Assembly: GCA_021464245.1 (NCBI GenBank)
Contig: JADCRB010000040.1
Location: 2,510,273 to 2,574,272 of the forward strand
Direction: 5' to 3'
Length of the DNA stretch: 64,000 nt
Source of the DNA: Carallia brachiata
Taxonomy: Eukaryota; Streptophyta; Magnoliopsida; Malpighiales; Rhizophoraceae
Part shown: positions 1 to 13,612 of the stretch, piece by piece
Numbering within the stretch: position 1 is the stretch's first letter
Layout of the letters: every line of letters starts with the position of its first letter
Notes under the pieces: generated by a model
Databases searched by the model: none
The model's input: only the letters and a program-made list of their open reading frames with translations
Told to the model about the DNA's origin: nothing
Position numbers and translations under genes: made by a program

Positions 1-584
1 CACTTACTTCAGGAGATTGTGAAATAAAAAACCGCTGGAAACTCAATTGAAATGTATTTAACCACTGAGCTTCAAAGTTTATGTTTTTAATGAAATAAGT
101 GAGGAAAACCATTTTCAAACAAAGAAGATTCATGTAGGTTATATTCATACTGGTTTATCATGTGGAACTATTGAAAGAATTCAATTACTACTAATTGGTA
201 TCTTGTTTGAAGCAGATTTAGAGAGAAAAAAATTATTTCTAATTTTTTCCTAAAAATAAAAATAATACTTTATATTTGAATGTCTTTTTATTTTCTTATT
301 TTAAATAAAACATAAAAAAATAAAATTTTAACAAAATTTGATTAACCCACGCGTCACCTAAGTCTAACACTAGTGTATATATATAATTATAGAAATATGG
401 AGAATATTTATATACTTGTATGACAATCTCTAAAGCTTGTATTCTAAAAAGTACAATTCTGAGATTTTTGAATTATTTAATTTAATAAATTTTCAATAAT
501 TATAATCTTTCTAGGATTTAAATAATTATATTCTTTTTTAGTGTTCTATTAAAATTAGAATTAGAATTTCAATAAATTTTAGAA
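1..584. other. AT-rich intergenic sequence
   Basis: No gene, RNA or repeat family is recognisable here. The sequence is AT-rich with stop codons in all frames and ends where the copia LTR begins. Confidence 0.5.
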
Positions 585-1493
585 TGTTAGTAGTAATAAG
601 GAAAAATAAACAAAATATGAATACCAAACTGAAATAAAGGATATACATAAAATCTGAAGCGTGCAAATGCATTGATTTGCACTGTTCTTAAAAATATATT
701 TGTGCCCCCGTTTACGAAATAGCCATAGTGCAACAGGTATGATAGTGACTATCCTTTCATGATATGACAGACCTTCTTATTAGTGTGCACTTCACAAGCG
801 AGGTAATAGAAACAACACAAGCTTGAATAACCCAACAAATTTTAGAATGGAAGTAGAGAAGAAGAGTATGGTTAGTGTTTTATCCCTCAGAGAAAGCTGA
901 CTAGTCTTTTTATAGTGTTTTAAATATAAAGTCACATAAAAAAGAATAATGAGTATTAAGGTTGGGTTAATAGTTGCAACGACTAGTTTTTCAATAAACT
1001 GTAATAATTGTAATGGCTGGCTCTCTAACAGCCAAAAATGGCTAGTCAAGACCGGCTAGTTTGACTGAATTCTCTAAAAGGTCTCAAAAAAATTAGGCTT
1101 GGGGCTAGACTGGGTACGGCCTGTCCACCACGTAAGGTTGCATGGGCCCGCTCATATCGGGTTTGGATTTGAGTTGCGTGACCTCTTATGAGTCTTTTAT
1201 TTTATGAAGTATAAAGAAAATGTTGGTTTATAAATAAGTAAAAGTCCACCCCGTTAGGTTGTATGGACCCACTCATATTAGGCCTAGGTCTGAATTGTAT
1301 GAGACCTCTTATGGGTCTTTTATTTTATGAAGAATAAGGAAGATGTTGGTTTATAAATAAGTAAACTTAACTTATCTTTCCCACGTGAGATTCTAGTCTT
1401 TATGTACATTCTCTTGTTAAGTAATATTTAGTTTCTCTTTCCCATGTGAGATTCAAGCCTTTTAAAAACCCTTTATATCCTAACGTTCCCCCA
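585..1493 (-). repeat. 3' LTR of the copia element, with an internal tandem duplication
   Basis: It matches the LTR at 6031-6790 along its length. It is about 150 bp longer, largely because a unit of about 121 bp (1123-1243, repeated at 1244-1364) is present twice here and once in the other LTR. Both units begin with GTCCACC and contain TTTATTTTATGAAG. Confidence 0.85.
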
Positions 1494-1959
1494 TATATTT
1501 TAAAAGACTGAACTTTGTTGGGTATTAATGAGAAATAACACATTATCTCTGGTGTCTTTTGAGTTATGAACCACAGACTTAGAATGTACAAGTTTTGATA
1601 TTTAGAAGTATAGTGAAATAAAATATTTCCTTGAACCATAGCTTTTAATGAGTATCGGTGAACTTGCCTCCATGTTATATACTCTCATAGTTTGTGTTGT
1701 TTAATGTGGTTGGGCGCTGTAAGTTCATGCGCACGCCTAGTTTAATATCATGAAAACTCTAGAAACCTTCCCTAAGATCTCATAGAAGCGGCCTCACTCT
1801 ACTCTCATATAGTTGAATTTATCAAGTGTGCATTCCTGTCAGCACACCACCCATAAGGGTTATAGAATTTATTAAGATTTTAACTCAACCTCATTCACTG
1901 GAATCATTGCAATATCCACACCATAAAAAAAGACTCGTTAACTTGATAGTGCACACATG

Positions 1960-4900
1960 GTCAGTAATGACTTGTTATTACCCATGTGAACCTAGTTCAA
2001 GAGATATCCTATCACATAAGTTGGGTTCCCATCACTTTTGACCATTTTCTATAGGCATAAGTCTCATTTCCCTCGATGTTTCTTCTACTAGCTTTCTACC
2101 TAGTCGTTTGGTTAGAGGATCAGCCAGGTTCATCTCTGACCTCACAAAATCAGATGATAACACTTTATTATTTAACAGCTATTTTACCAATTCATGTTGT
2201 ATACAAATATGTCTATTCTTTCCATTTTATGACCTACTCTTTGCACAAGCAACAGTGGCTTGGTTGTCACAATGCATCGATACTGATGGTGTCGATTTTA
2301 CCCATAATAGAATATCCATCAGAAAATTTTTTAGTCAATCTGCCTCCACACTAGCCATCTCTAAGGCTATAAACTCAAATTCCATAGTGGACCAAACAAT
2401 AATTGTTTGCTTGGAAGACTTCCAAGTCACTGCTCCACCTCTAAGGGTAAATACATAGCCACTTGCGGATTTATCTGTCTGAATTAGAGATCTAGTTGAC
2501 ATCACTGTATTCTTTCAGTACAGTAGGAAACCCACTATAGAAAATACCATAATTCATGGTGTCTCTCAAATATTTTAGTATCCTTGTCAAGGCATTCCAA
2601 TGATCATGACCTGGATTGTGAGTATATTTACTCAGTCTACACACAACATAAGCAATATCAGGACTAGTAAAATTCATTAAAGCATCAAACTGCTAATAAT
2701 CTGTGCATATGAAAACTGATATATACACTTGCTATTATTCTTCAATAAATTCACATTAGCATCAAAAGGAGTAGAGACTGGTTTAACATCATATCTATAT
2801 TTTTTGAGAATTTTCTCTATATAATGCTCTTTGATAGAAATATGTCATTATGAGTTCTACTAATCTTCACTGTTAAAATGACATTTGCTTCTCCTAAATC
2901 TTTCATGTCAAAATATGATGCAAGCATGGATTTCGTACTAGCTATCAATTCTATATCAAAACCAAATATGAGCATGTCATCAACATATAAGCAGATAACA
3001 ACACAAGTATTATTCTCAATCTTTGTATAAATGCATTTATCAACTCCAATAATAAAAAAACCATTAGTGACTATAACATTATCGAACTTCTCATGTCATT
3101 GTTTAGGTGTCTGTTTCAACCCTTACAATGATTTAACAAGCTTATATACCTTCTTCTCTTGGCCAGGTGCAACAAAACCTCCAGGTTGTGTCATATAGAT
3201 CTCCTCATCAAAATTGCCATACAGAAAAGCAATTTTAATATCCATTTGATGAACAATGAGATTATAAGCAGATGCTAATGCTATTAATGCTCAAATAGAT
3301 GCTATTCTCGCAATTGAGCAAAAGTATCAAAATAATTTATATTCTTCTTTTGTGTATACCCTTAGACCAAATCTAGCCTTGTACTTATCAATAGATCCAT
3401 TTGGTCTATATTTCTTTGTGAAGATCCACTTGTAGCCTATAAGCTCAGCACGTATAGGTAAATTTACTGGTCTCCATATTCCATTCTAATTTAAAGAGTC
3501 TATTTCACTCTATATAGCTTCTGCCCATAGACCTGCATCACTAGATGATATAGCTTCAGAGTAAATTAGGGGATCATTATTTGTCACAAAAGTGTAGAAG
3601 TCATCTCCAAAAGTCTTCTCTTTCCTTTGTCTCTTACTTTTCCTCATCTCTAGTTCAGGTGGGTTGCTATCGGACTCTTTCTCCAACTCAACTTTACAGT
3701 CAAAAGATTGTGTTGGCCCCTTTCTCATAGGAAATATATGCCTAAGAAACTCTACATTCTTGGTCGCAATGATAGTGTTAGTATCAAAAACATCACTCTT
3801 AATAATAAGGAAATGAAATGCAGCACTATATTTAGCATACCCAATAATCATACAATCCGAGATCTTATAACCTATTTTTCTCTTTTTTGGTTCAGGAAAC
3901 AGTACCTTAGCAAGATACCCCCACACTTTCAAATAGTTTAAGTTAGGAAAGTATCTCTTCCAAAGTTTATATGGGGTTTTTCTAGTTTTCTTATATAGAA
4001 TCATATTCTGTAAATAACATACAGTTACAATTGTCTCTCCCTATAAATTGTTTGGAACCCTCGAACTAACCAACATAGCATTCATCATTTCTTTCAAGGT
4101 TCTATTTTTTCTCTTTGCTGACCATTTGATTCTGGTGAATATGGAGGTGTGACCTCATGAATAATGTCATCTTTCTCACAATAATCTGATAATACCTATG
4201 AACTGTACTCTCTTCCTCTATCTAATTTGAGTCTCTTTATTATTTGTCCATCTGATTTTTTATCTCACTTTTATACTTGATAAACATATCTCACACATCC
4301 TTATCTCTAAGCAAAAAGACTCTAGTAAATCTGGAGTAGTCATCTATAAAAGTCACATAAAAGCATTTGCCACCCCTGGTCATGATACTTTTTAAATCTT
4401 CTAGATCTGCATGTATTAAACCCAACAATTCAGTTTCACATTGAACCGACTTGCAGCTCTTTTTGGCTAATTTGGCTTCAATGTATACCTTACACTTACT
4501 GACATCCCCATGCAAATTTGCTATTAAACTAAGTTGTCTCATCTTTCTAATATAAAGATTACTAACATGTCCTAATATTGCATGCCATAGATTATAAGAA
4601 TCAATAATATAACTAGAAGAAATAGATGCATTTCCATTATTAATGATATCAAATACTTTTAAAATGAAAAGTCTTTGGTTGTAGTAGCCCTTTCCCACAA
4701 ATATATCATTTTTAGTCATGACCACTTTGTCAGACTTAAAAGAGACCTTCACTCTAACCTTTCCAAGCAGGGACACAAAAACGAGATTGATGCAAATCTC
4801 AAAAACATGCAACACATCATTCAAGGACAGCACCTTTTCAAAAGTGAGCTTTATAAGGACTTTGCCTTTTCTCAGTATAGGTGCTCTCATTAAGACATTT

Positions 4901-5380
4901 TCTTCTTCATTCCCTACTGGTATGTAGGAAGAAAACACGTTTTTGTCCCCGCATATGTGCCTAGTGGCACCATAATCTATTGCCCAATCTTTTAAATTGG
5001 TAACAACGTTAACTTGGGAAACAATAGTAACAATAACATCCACTTCAACTAAATTGACATTTGGCTTGGCAAGCACATCATTTCCTTTTATGAGTCTGCA
5101 CTAAGGGGCATGATGCCCTAATTTCCCACACATAGCATATGCCTTTTTTCTTAAAGGTTGGATTACCAGTCTTAGGCTTATCATATCTTTGAGACTTATT
5201 GTCATACCTCTTCTTGCCATGATTGTAATAATGAACTTGGTAGTTCTTATCTCCCCTTTCACCTCCCTTGTATCCAACTACATTTGCCTTTGAGGTAATT
5301 TCCTTTGTCTTTGCTTCCTTTATTTGTGTTCTATTCTTGTCCTCTATCAAGATGTGGACAATTACATCATCCAGTGACAT
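1960..5380 (-). pseudogene. Copia gag-pol remnant
   Basis: Minus-strand fragments are recognisable in order. Near 5080-5160 is a CCHC zinc-knuckle region whose frame is broken inside the knuckle. At about 4950-4990 is the protease motif, with DYGAT where the family has DSGAT. At about 4540-4600 is the GAG-pre-integrase motif LWHAILGH, followed to 4291 by the start of the integrase core (HADL, FIDDYSRF). At 3510-4004 is the integrase C-terminal region (LKVWGYLAK). Reverse transcriptase is spread over about 2490-3500 and includes a PDIAYVVCRLS-like end. RNase H lies at about 1960-2490. Many stops and shifts separate these blocks, so no functional polyprotein can be made. The degenerate gag N-terminal part appears to continue to about 5990. 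Confidence 0.88.
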
Positions 5381-6030
5381 CTGCTTCCTCTTGTGTTTGA
5401 GTTGCTGCTTGTAGCCATTCTAGGACTGTGGAAGCTTTTCAATGAGACAACCTGCAACATATTCATATGGCAGCTTGATATTTTCATTCTTCAAATCATC
5501 CAACAGGTTGTGATAATGATTGATTTGATCCTATATATTCTTTTCATCGGTCATCTGAAAACGCAAATGGTTAACAACAGTAAATTTTTTAGTACCAGCA
5601 TCTTCAACCATATACTTTTTGTTCATTCTCTCCCATATTTCTACAGCCTCTTTTGAAGAGCAATAAACATCAAAAAGATCATTAGAGAGTGTACTGAGAA
5701 TGGTATAATGACGGGTGAGGTCCTATCATAATTTTTGGAATCAAATTCAGGCTTAGGAGTAGTAAGAGCAAAAGCAATTTCTAAGACATTTAGGGCTAAA
5801 AATGCACGTTCTTGCCAATGTTTGAGTGTAAGCTAGTAAATGTTTAAATTTTGGACTTGTCTGGCAACCATTTTGAGGCATGTGGTGCTAGCTGAGTCTA
5901 AGAAGGAACATATACTAATTGATTAGTAACAGTAACAAATTGACTGGCAACAGGAGCAGATTGATTGACAGCAGAAACAGATTAACTAACAGTTGCATCC
6001 ATAACTGAAGATCAAATCTATCCTTAAGAT

Positions 6031-6790
6031 TGTTAGTAATAATAAGGAAAAATAAATAAAATATGGATACAATGAAATAAAACAAACGATATATATGAAA
6101 TTTGAAGCGGGCAAATGCACTGTTTTTAAAGATAAATTTACTCCCCCGTGTACAAAATAGTCACAATGTAATAGGTATAATGGCAACTACCCTCTTAAGA
6201 TACGATAGACCTTCCTACTGGTGTGCACTTCACAAGTGAAGTAACAAAAACAGCATAAGCTTGAATAACCTAACAAATTTTAGAATGCCGGTAGGGGAAA
6301 GAAGACTATGGTTAGTGTTGTATCCTTTGGAGAAAGCTTATTGGTCCTTTTATAGTGGTCTGAGTATAAAGTTACATAAAAAAGAATAATGAGTATTAAG
6401 ATTGAGTTTAATGGTCAAAACAGCTAGTTTTTTAATAACCTGTAACAACTTGTAACGGTTGACTCTCTAATAACAAAAATTGGTTGGTTTGACCGAATTC
6501 TCTGAAAGGTCTCAAAAATTGGGCCCGGGGGTAGCCGGTCCACCGCATAGGGTCGCATGGGGGGCTCGCTCATATTGTGCCTAGGTCTGAGTTACGCAAG
6601 AGCTCTTATGGTTTTTATTTTATGAAGTATAAGGAAGTGTTGGTTTACAAACAAGTAAAAGTTAACTTCTCTTTTCATGTGGATTCTAATGTTTATTTAT
6701 ACTCTCTTGTTAAGTAATATTTGACTTTTCTTTCTCATGTGAGATTTAGGTCTTTTAAAATATCCTTTATATTCCAATATAGAATTCTCA
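6031..6790 (-). repeat. 5' LTR of the copia element
   Basis: This is the partner of the repeat at 585-1493. Shared landmarks are the TGTTAGTA start, the stretch around 6100-6200 and the conserved end with GTTAAGTAATATTTG. It holds a single copy of the 121-bp unit. The downstream boundary near 6790 is uncertain. Confidence 0.8.
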
Positions 6791-8480
6791 CATACACGTA
6801 ATCTTCTTTTTCATATTATAAAAGCACAGTATCTGTGTTTATATTATTATTCTTTTGTTTTCTTTTAACTAAATTTCTCAATTTTAATTTTTAAATTTTT
6901 CATCTAAATAATTTCTCATCAAAATCAACACTAATAATTAATTACAGTTATTTTAATTTCTTTTAACAAAATATTTAATTTCTTTTAACAAAATATTGAT
7001 TCCAAAATAAAGGTCAGTGAATTGGATAAATCAACTGGCAATTATTGATTCAAGTTAAATCGCCTAAATCAAGGTCATATGCGTGGGTCTTATATTAGTT
7101 TGTCGTTTGATTCAAGGTCAGTGATTTTATTGATTCCAAAATCTTGATTTAATTGCTGATTTTGGCGTGATGGTTTTAATTATAGTTATTTTATTATTTT
7201 ACAGTTATAGTTATTAATTTCTCTGAACTATATTTATGTTGATTTACACTACTATATTATTTTATTTTCACATCCAATGTAACCCTATGTCTATGGAATG
7301 CTCCGACACTAATTTCTTTTCTGAAAAACTTTTTAGATATTTTAACTTGATCAAGTCAATACCTATGCTCTTAGACCTGAACTGCGTGTGCATGGACGAG
7401 TTTTTGGTGTTTGTGTCTGAAAAAATTAGTCTAACATTTATGTGGCGAGTTTTACTTAAATTTAAAAATATTTAAATATTTAATTTAATTTGTAAATGCC
7501 TTACTAGATTTTTACAATTTATAATATTTAACATTAATTGATTTGTAGTATAACATAATTAAAATTTCCATAATACATCGTATTTATTCAATTGAATATA
7601 TTATGATCTAATAGTATTTCAATTAAACCGATTCATATTAATAACTTTCACATCTCTCTGAAATCCACCCCAAGCAAATATTAATATAATCATTGAAAAG
7701 TTTAATTAATTGTTTACCAACTGATCAAACCAACCTGGTTGTATTGATTGTATATATAATCTTTGGTTATGGCCTTTTTTTTTTTTTGCCCTCTTTGTCA
7801 TTAACTATTTTTCTTTTCAATAAATCATATGCAATTACCAAACAATGTAAAGCGATGGACAGAAGAGCAGCATAACAACAAATTTGCTCATAAGAAATCC
7901 TATGGACGGACTTGAAAAAACTATCAATGTGATAATTTGATAATTTATTATAATTCAAAATTATAATTTTTGTTTATAATTTGGCACAAATAAGAACAAA
8001 GACTATTGAGCAGATCATAAATTATGCGTAGATTTTTTTTAAATATTTGTCAGCACTTTTTGTCGAATTTTTATATCAATTGTAATCGCCTTCTGCATTT
8101 TTAAAAGATTAGTCAGCACTTTTTGTCAAATTTTGTCAGATTTTTATATTAATTATAATCAACCCTCAAGGTATGTTTCTTTGCTCTTTAATCACACTGG
8201 CTTGCTAAATCATAATTTACTTAACTAAAATTCTCATCTTTTGCTTGCTATCTTTTTTTTTTTTAATTTATATGTATCTTCTTTTTATTTCTTAATCTAT
8301 GTGATTTGTGCTGGTCTAGTGAAACCCGAATTGTTGTTGTTGTTTTTTATTTTTTTATTTTTGGTTCTTAGATGTTCTGATTCTTCGCCCTGATTAATAG
8401 TTATGTGAATATTTTGTTTGTAGTGGTTTTGCTTTTATAGAAGGCTAAATTGAGACAAGGTCAAACATTTTTTTGGCTGG
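6791..8480. other. AT-rich intergenic sequence between the copia and hAT elements
   Basis: No gene is recognisable. A short sequence containing TCAGCACTTTTTGTC occurs twice, near 8050 and 8115. There are T-runs at about 7777 and 8253. The small open frames here match nothing I know. Confidence 0.5.
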
Positions 8481-8490
8481 TTGTGTATGA

Positions 8491-11400
8491 GTTAGGGCTG
8501 TTCAAAACTCGGCCAACCTGCCAAAAATCGACCAATCCGACTTGCAAGAATTCACATCCACCCAAGCCGTCGAGGTTTGGATTGGTTGCTGTTTTAAAAA
8601 TTTTCAATCCGCCATGGACAGATTGGGTGCGGATTGGGGTTTGCAATATGCCCAATCTGACCTAATTCGATCCACTATACATGTATATATATATATATAA
8701 TCTTAATGTAAAACGCACTGTAGCCGTAACGCAAAGTCACCTCTCTTAAGTCCTTAACGTTGACATTGTTCCAGAGTCTTCCAAACTTGTGTTATGTTCG
8801 CAAACCAGTACCCACCTTAACGCAACCCTATCTATTTTGTCGTCGTCGGCCTATACCCCTTCTTCTTCGCTGCCCATCTCTTTTTTCTATCTCATGTCTC
8901 TGCCCGTCTTGCCTTCAATCCCTCACTAGTAACTCTCTCTCTCTTTTTAGTAATGTCTATTCATTTCAATTTCTAGGGTTTTTATTTCAAGTTTTTAGTC
9001 ATATGATTGTCAATTTCTTTTTTTTTCTTTTCAATTTTGTTTTAATTTCACTTTTGTGTTGGTCTATTTTCTTTTAATTTCAGCTTTTCTATTTATTTTC
9101 ATAATCTGAGCAGATATGGAAGAAGGATAAAATTAAGCTGAAAAAACCTATATTGCATCTTCTCCCATAACCAAAAATCTACAGCTAAGGTCGCGTAACA
9201 CGTGAAATTGTCTTTGTATTGTTTGCCAGTGCTAAATCTACTGATTGTACCATTATAATGAATGCAAGAATAGCACTAGTTAGGAGCCTTTCCTAATTCC
9301 AATAAGATTTGCCACATAAAAGAGCCATTCAAATTTCATAACATAGACAACATTCACCTAAATAGCAAATAATAAGACAAATTTGGGATGGGCACTTTCA
9401 TTTGCATACATTTCTGGGTTCTCCACGAAGCAACTATCATTATCATTCACTTAGCCTTCTCATTTATAAGATTTATCAATTCTTTCGATATTCTTTGTCT
9501 CAAAAGTAACCAATGTTGCTGTTCATGTTTATTTTCAATATCATTGTTGATTTTGTCATGTTTGACATTTCCAGTCCCCTTAAATTTTTATTTTATTGTT
9601 TCTACATTCCTTTCCTTTTTGTTTCTTTAATATCAAACAAGCTAAAAACAGAACTTTTGGCATTAAAATTATCTTTGATGTTGAATTCTTTAAATTTTTA
9701 AATTGAATAAGGGGATTTTTGGGGTTTAAATAATCTTTAGTGTTCAGTTGTTTATTTGCTTGAAAATAAAGAAGGATTTAAGATGCAGTGTTAATTGTTA
9801 AACAATTCTATTAGTCAAACAAAAACAATAATATCGATTTTGTTTTTCTAAGTTCTAACCACATACTATCTTGAAACCTATGCATTGTGGGGTGGGCTCA
9901 AATTTAGAACAATTCTTTTTAAGCCTTTAAGTAGTTGGATTTTGCCATTTTGATATCTAGGACATGGGGACTTGGGGCTGTCAATATGGCTCATTGTTTG
10001 ATTGGTGATTAGCTATTTAACACTGTTGATTGAGTGATCCTTACTTTGTGCTTCTCATTCCTACTCTGCATTTTTGTTGATAACTGATGATGGCACTCCT
10101 AAGAATTAAGATTGCCAGCCTATCATGATATGTTAAGCTTTCCATTTCAGTATTCCTACTCTGCTTCTTGTTGGAGGTGGACTCCAACTATAATGATCTT
10201 GAATTTGTGAATAATGATTGCGGTTTATATTACAATTATGATATAATAATGTCTTTTAGATTTAACCTTTGACTTGATAATATTTTTTTTTTCTTCTCTG
10301 CAGATGTGATGATGGAGATTGAGACGGAAGTGATGGAAAACACGTAGGGGATAGAAAGTGAGAAATCTACTCTCGAGGGACAAAAGATTGCAGATGAAGG
10401 TAACAATACAGCTTCTAAACCCCCAATTCCTAAAATTGAAAAGAGTTAAAGCAGAAATAACTTCTAGTGGAACTCAAAAGAGTGCTATTTGGGATCATTT
10501 CACAAAGAATAACGATCCTATCAACCCAAGGGCGTCTTGTAACTATTGTGGGCAGTCTTATGTTAGTCACACTAAAAAGAGTGGGACTGCTAAGTTGTGG
10601 ACACATTTAGATCAAATATGCAAGAAATACCCTTAGAGGAATGTAGAAAAAACTTACAGAACTTTAAGCTACCAGCCTATAGAAGGAAAGGGGGGGTGAA
10701 GCTAATGGTGGTTCCTTAGAAGTAGCTAAATACAATGCAGATGAATGTAGGAGAGAATTGGCTAGAATGATCATCACATATGAGTTGCCTTTTAGGGTGG
10801 TTGAAGGTATGGGATTCAGGAGATTATTGAGGGCCTTGCAACCAAGATTTGATATTCCATCTCGCATCACTGTTGCTAGAGATTGCATGAAACTTTTTCA
10901 TGAAGAAAAGTTAAAGTTGAAGAAAGTTCTTAAGGATCAACTTGTTTGCCTAACCACTAACACATGGACTTCAATTCAAAACTTCAATTACATGTGTTTG
11001 ACTACTCATTGGATTGATGATGATTGGAAATTGAAAAAAAAAATTATAAATTTTTGTCAAGTGCCCAATCATAAAGGTACAACCATAGGAAAGACTGTTG
11101 AGTTATGTGTCTTAGATTGGGCTAAATGAAGCTTTAACTCTAACAGTTGACAATGTAAGTTCTAATAACTTAGCCATCAAGTACTTGAAAACAAACACTA
11201 GAGATTGCAGGCACAATATTTGACCATGATTATCTTCATGTTCGTTGTGGTGCACATATCTTGAATCTTGTTGTGAAAGAAGGGTTGAGTGAGCACTCTA
11301 TTGCTATTGAGAGGGTTAGAAATGCAATTAGATATGTTCGTTCCTCTCCTGCTAGGTTGCAATATTTCAAGAAGGCTGTTGACTGTCTCAGGTTGAAAGT

Positions 11401-12550
11401 CAAAGTTTGGTATGTTTGGATATGGAGAATCGATAGAATTCAACTTATTTTATGTTGGAATCAGCTGGCAAATTCTCTAAAGCTTTTGAGAGATTAGAGG
11501 AGGTTGATCCTAAATTTTTGTCTTATTTTGATGCTGATAAGATTCACGGACCTTGTGAGCTTCTTGAAAATTTTTTAACATGCAACCTTGCGTTTTTCTA
11601 GTTCTTTGTTTGTTACTTCAACACTTTTTTCAATGAAATTTGTGGAATCTATTCTAAGTTGATCAAAATGACAAAGAATCCAGATGAGGGTTGAGAAAGA
11701 TGGCTGTGAAAATGAAAGAGAAGTTTGATAAGTATTGGAACAACTTCAACAATATCAATGTCTTGTTGTATGTTGCTGTTGTTTTAGATTCTCGCTTAAA
11801 GCTTCGTATGTTAAGTTTTGTCTTGATCAAATTTATGAAGCTGATTTTGCAAAAACAATGGTTGAATGGGTTGAATCAACTTTCTTAAGATTGTTTGACC
11901 ATTATAATAAAATGATTGTGAGCTCTGGGATGAGTGGTGAAGTATCTACATTCAAAAACAAACTTGTGTTGGTAATGATGGAGGAGGATGAGGATAGTGG
12001 CCAATGATAGTCTCCAAATTCAACCAACTTGTGCAGTTTAAGGATACTCTGGAGAGCAAATCAAAGGCTGTCCACTACTTAGCTGAACTGATTGAGCATA
12101 GTGATGACAAGTTTGATTTGTTAAATTGGTCGAAAAACAAGTGTGTGAAGTATCCAGTCATCTCTAGCATGAAAAGATGTTCTAGCTATTCTCACTTCAG
12201 CAGTTGCTTCAGAATCAGTTTTAGTACTAGTGGTCATATTTTTGACCCATTTAGAAGTTCACTTGCTCCACAAACAATAGAAGCACTTGTTTATGCTCAA
12301 AATTGGCTGCGGGAAACGAATGATAATCAAGCTTTTGAGTTTTGAGAAGTGCTTAATGATGTGGAGAAATTTGAGAGATTTGTTAAAGGTACAAGTTAGT
12401 TCATTTAGTTTATCTTTTTAACTTTATTTCTATATCTAATATCTAATTATCTATCTATTGCTCATCAAGTTACTGTTTTTATTCTTTTTTTTTTTTTTTT
12501 TGCAGATATAACTGGAAAGGATCCATCACAATTGATGGATGAATAAGTAG
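8491..12550 (+). mobile_element. hAT-superfamily DNA transposon, degenerate
   Basis: The left end begins TAGGGCTGTTCAAA, a typical hAT terminal sequence. It is followed within 200 bp by several copies, in both orientations, of a motif related to ATTGG/CCAATCYGAC, as in Ac-like subterminal regions. A transposase remnant with BED zinc finger and C-terminal dimerisation region follows at 10358-12345. I could not find a matching right terminal repeat, so the right boundary is only the end of the recognisable coding region plus its 3' flank. Confidence 0.7.
10358..12345 (+). pseudogene. hAT transposase remnant (BED zinc finger, RICESLEEPER/DAYSLEEPER type)
   Basis: The N-terminal block (10358-10636) has a BED-type finger, SAIWDHFTK followed by CNYCG and a WTHLDQIC His-Cys pair. 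The block at 10758-11129 contains LPFRVVEGMGFR and TTNTWTS, conserved in hAT transposases. The block around 11230-11400 contains CGAHILNLVVKEGL. The C-terminal block (12004-12345) contains FDLLNW, DPFRSSLAP and ALVYAQNWL of the dimerisation domain. The blocks lie in different frames with stops between them, and the dimerisation block itself is shifted out of frame for about 60 bp near 12175-12235. It is dead. Domesticated hAT genes usually keep an open frame, so this is a relic transposon and not a host gene. Confidence 0.85.
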
Positions 12551-12953
12551 ATGTTTGAGCTTGCTGTTTTTTTTTTCGTTTTATGCAGTTGTTTCCTTTT
12601 TTTTTTTTTTGGTTCTATCTATATATTATTTGTTTGGCAACAATTAATCCAATTTGTCAAACTATGTAATGATGTTTACTCATTAGCAAACGGGAAACAA
12701 GTAAATAAATCCACGCATAATGGGAGTCTATTATTAGTATACATAAATATATAAATTAGCTACCCTCGTTATGGGGTGAAAATAATTATTTTTATTATAT
12801 TTATAGTCTTATGAACATCTTAAAAATACAAAAAAAAATTATTTTTTTTGTCTAATATAAATTAGTTTTTACCCACCCAAAAATTGTAACAGAAAAAAAA
12901 AATTGTAACAGGAGAAAGGAACACAAGAAAGAATGTATTTTTCAGAATAATAA

Positions 12954-13360
12954 TATTTTAGTCCTAAATCTTTATGGATTTTTTCAACTGAACTTTAATT
13001 TTTCAATTTTTTCAATTAAGTCTTTTACCTTTTAGATCATTTACAATCGAGTGCTTTCTATCAACGACTGTCAGTCAAACCAGTAAAAACGTACTTTGAC
13101 CAAATAGATATTAATAAAAAAAATAAATGTTGCTTCTTTTAGATTTCTTTGTTTTAGTATTTAAAAAAATAATTAAACTAATGTATTTAAGATTTTTTTA
13201 TTCACTTTTGTTTGGTCAAAAATATATTTTAAACGATTTGATTGACAACTGTTAACAAAAAAATTTAATCGTAAATGATCTAAAATATATAAATTCAATT
13301 AAAAAAATTAAAAATTTAACACTCAATTAAAAATATCTGTAAAGATTTAAAATTAAAATA
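12954..13360. repeat. Inverted-repeat (MITE-like) element
   Basis: The left arm (about 12954-13055) and right arm (about 13260-13360) are imperfect inverted copies of each other. Both contain AGATCATTTAC on one strand and a TAAATCTTTA-like end. A related element lies at 44751-45321. No target-site duplication is clear. It lies about 0.8 kb upstream of the start codon of the next gene. Confidence 0.6.
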
Positions 13361-13580
13361 ATTATTATTCCTATATTTTTCTCTCTCCAAAAAAAAAACA
13401 TAACTTTGTAGAGTACGACATCGTTTTAGGAACAATAGCCAACAACAGGGACCACCAAAGTAAAAACCACAGGTGGACTGGGAGTGGAGTTAGACAACAA
13501 CTAGAACCCAAAGGAAAGAGCTAACCCAAGCAACGCCCCTCCTCTCAACGATCAACGGTTTTTCGCCCATCCTACTTTCC

Positions 13581-13585
<5 letters not shown>

Positions 13586-13612
<27 letters not shown>
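13586..13612. repeat. (CT)n microsatellite
   Basis: An uninterrupted CT run lies in the presumed promoter or 5' UTR of the gene that starts at 14150. CT runs are common in plant 5' UTRs. Confidence 0.85.

Larger units (their letters stand above)
585..6790 (-). mobile_element. Ty1/copia LTR retrotransposon, minus strand, decayed
   Basis: Two related direct repeats, both beginning TGTTAG on the plus strand, flank a reading-frame remnant. Read on the minus strand the order is gag zinc knuckle, protease, integrase, reverse transcriptase, RNase H, which is the copia order. The 5' LTR is therefore the right-hand repeat (6031-6790) and the 3' LTR the left-hand one (585-1493). The LTRs differ by many substitutions and indels and the coding part has many stops, so this is an old insertion. 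I found no clear primer-binding site next to the 5' LTR and no clear target-site duplication. LTR ends are approximate, within about 20 bp. Confidence 0.9.

Noticed and set aside
1826..2458. Plus-strand open frames over the copia RNase H region
   Set aside because: The minus strand carries the RNase H motifs; these are complements.
8461..8665. Overlapping open frames on both strands at the left hAT end
   Set aside because: They come from the symmetric subterminal motifs of the transposon end, not from a gene.
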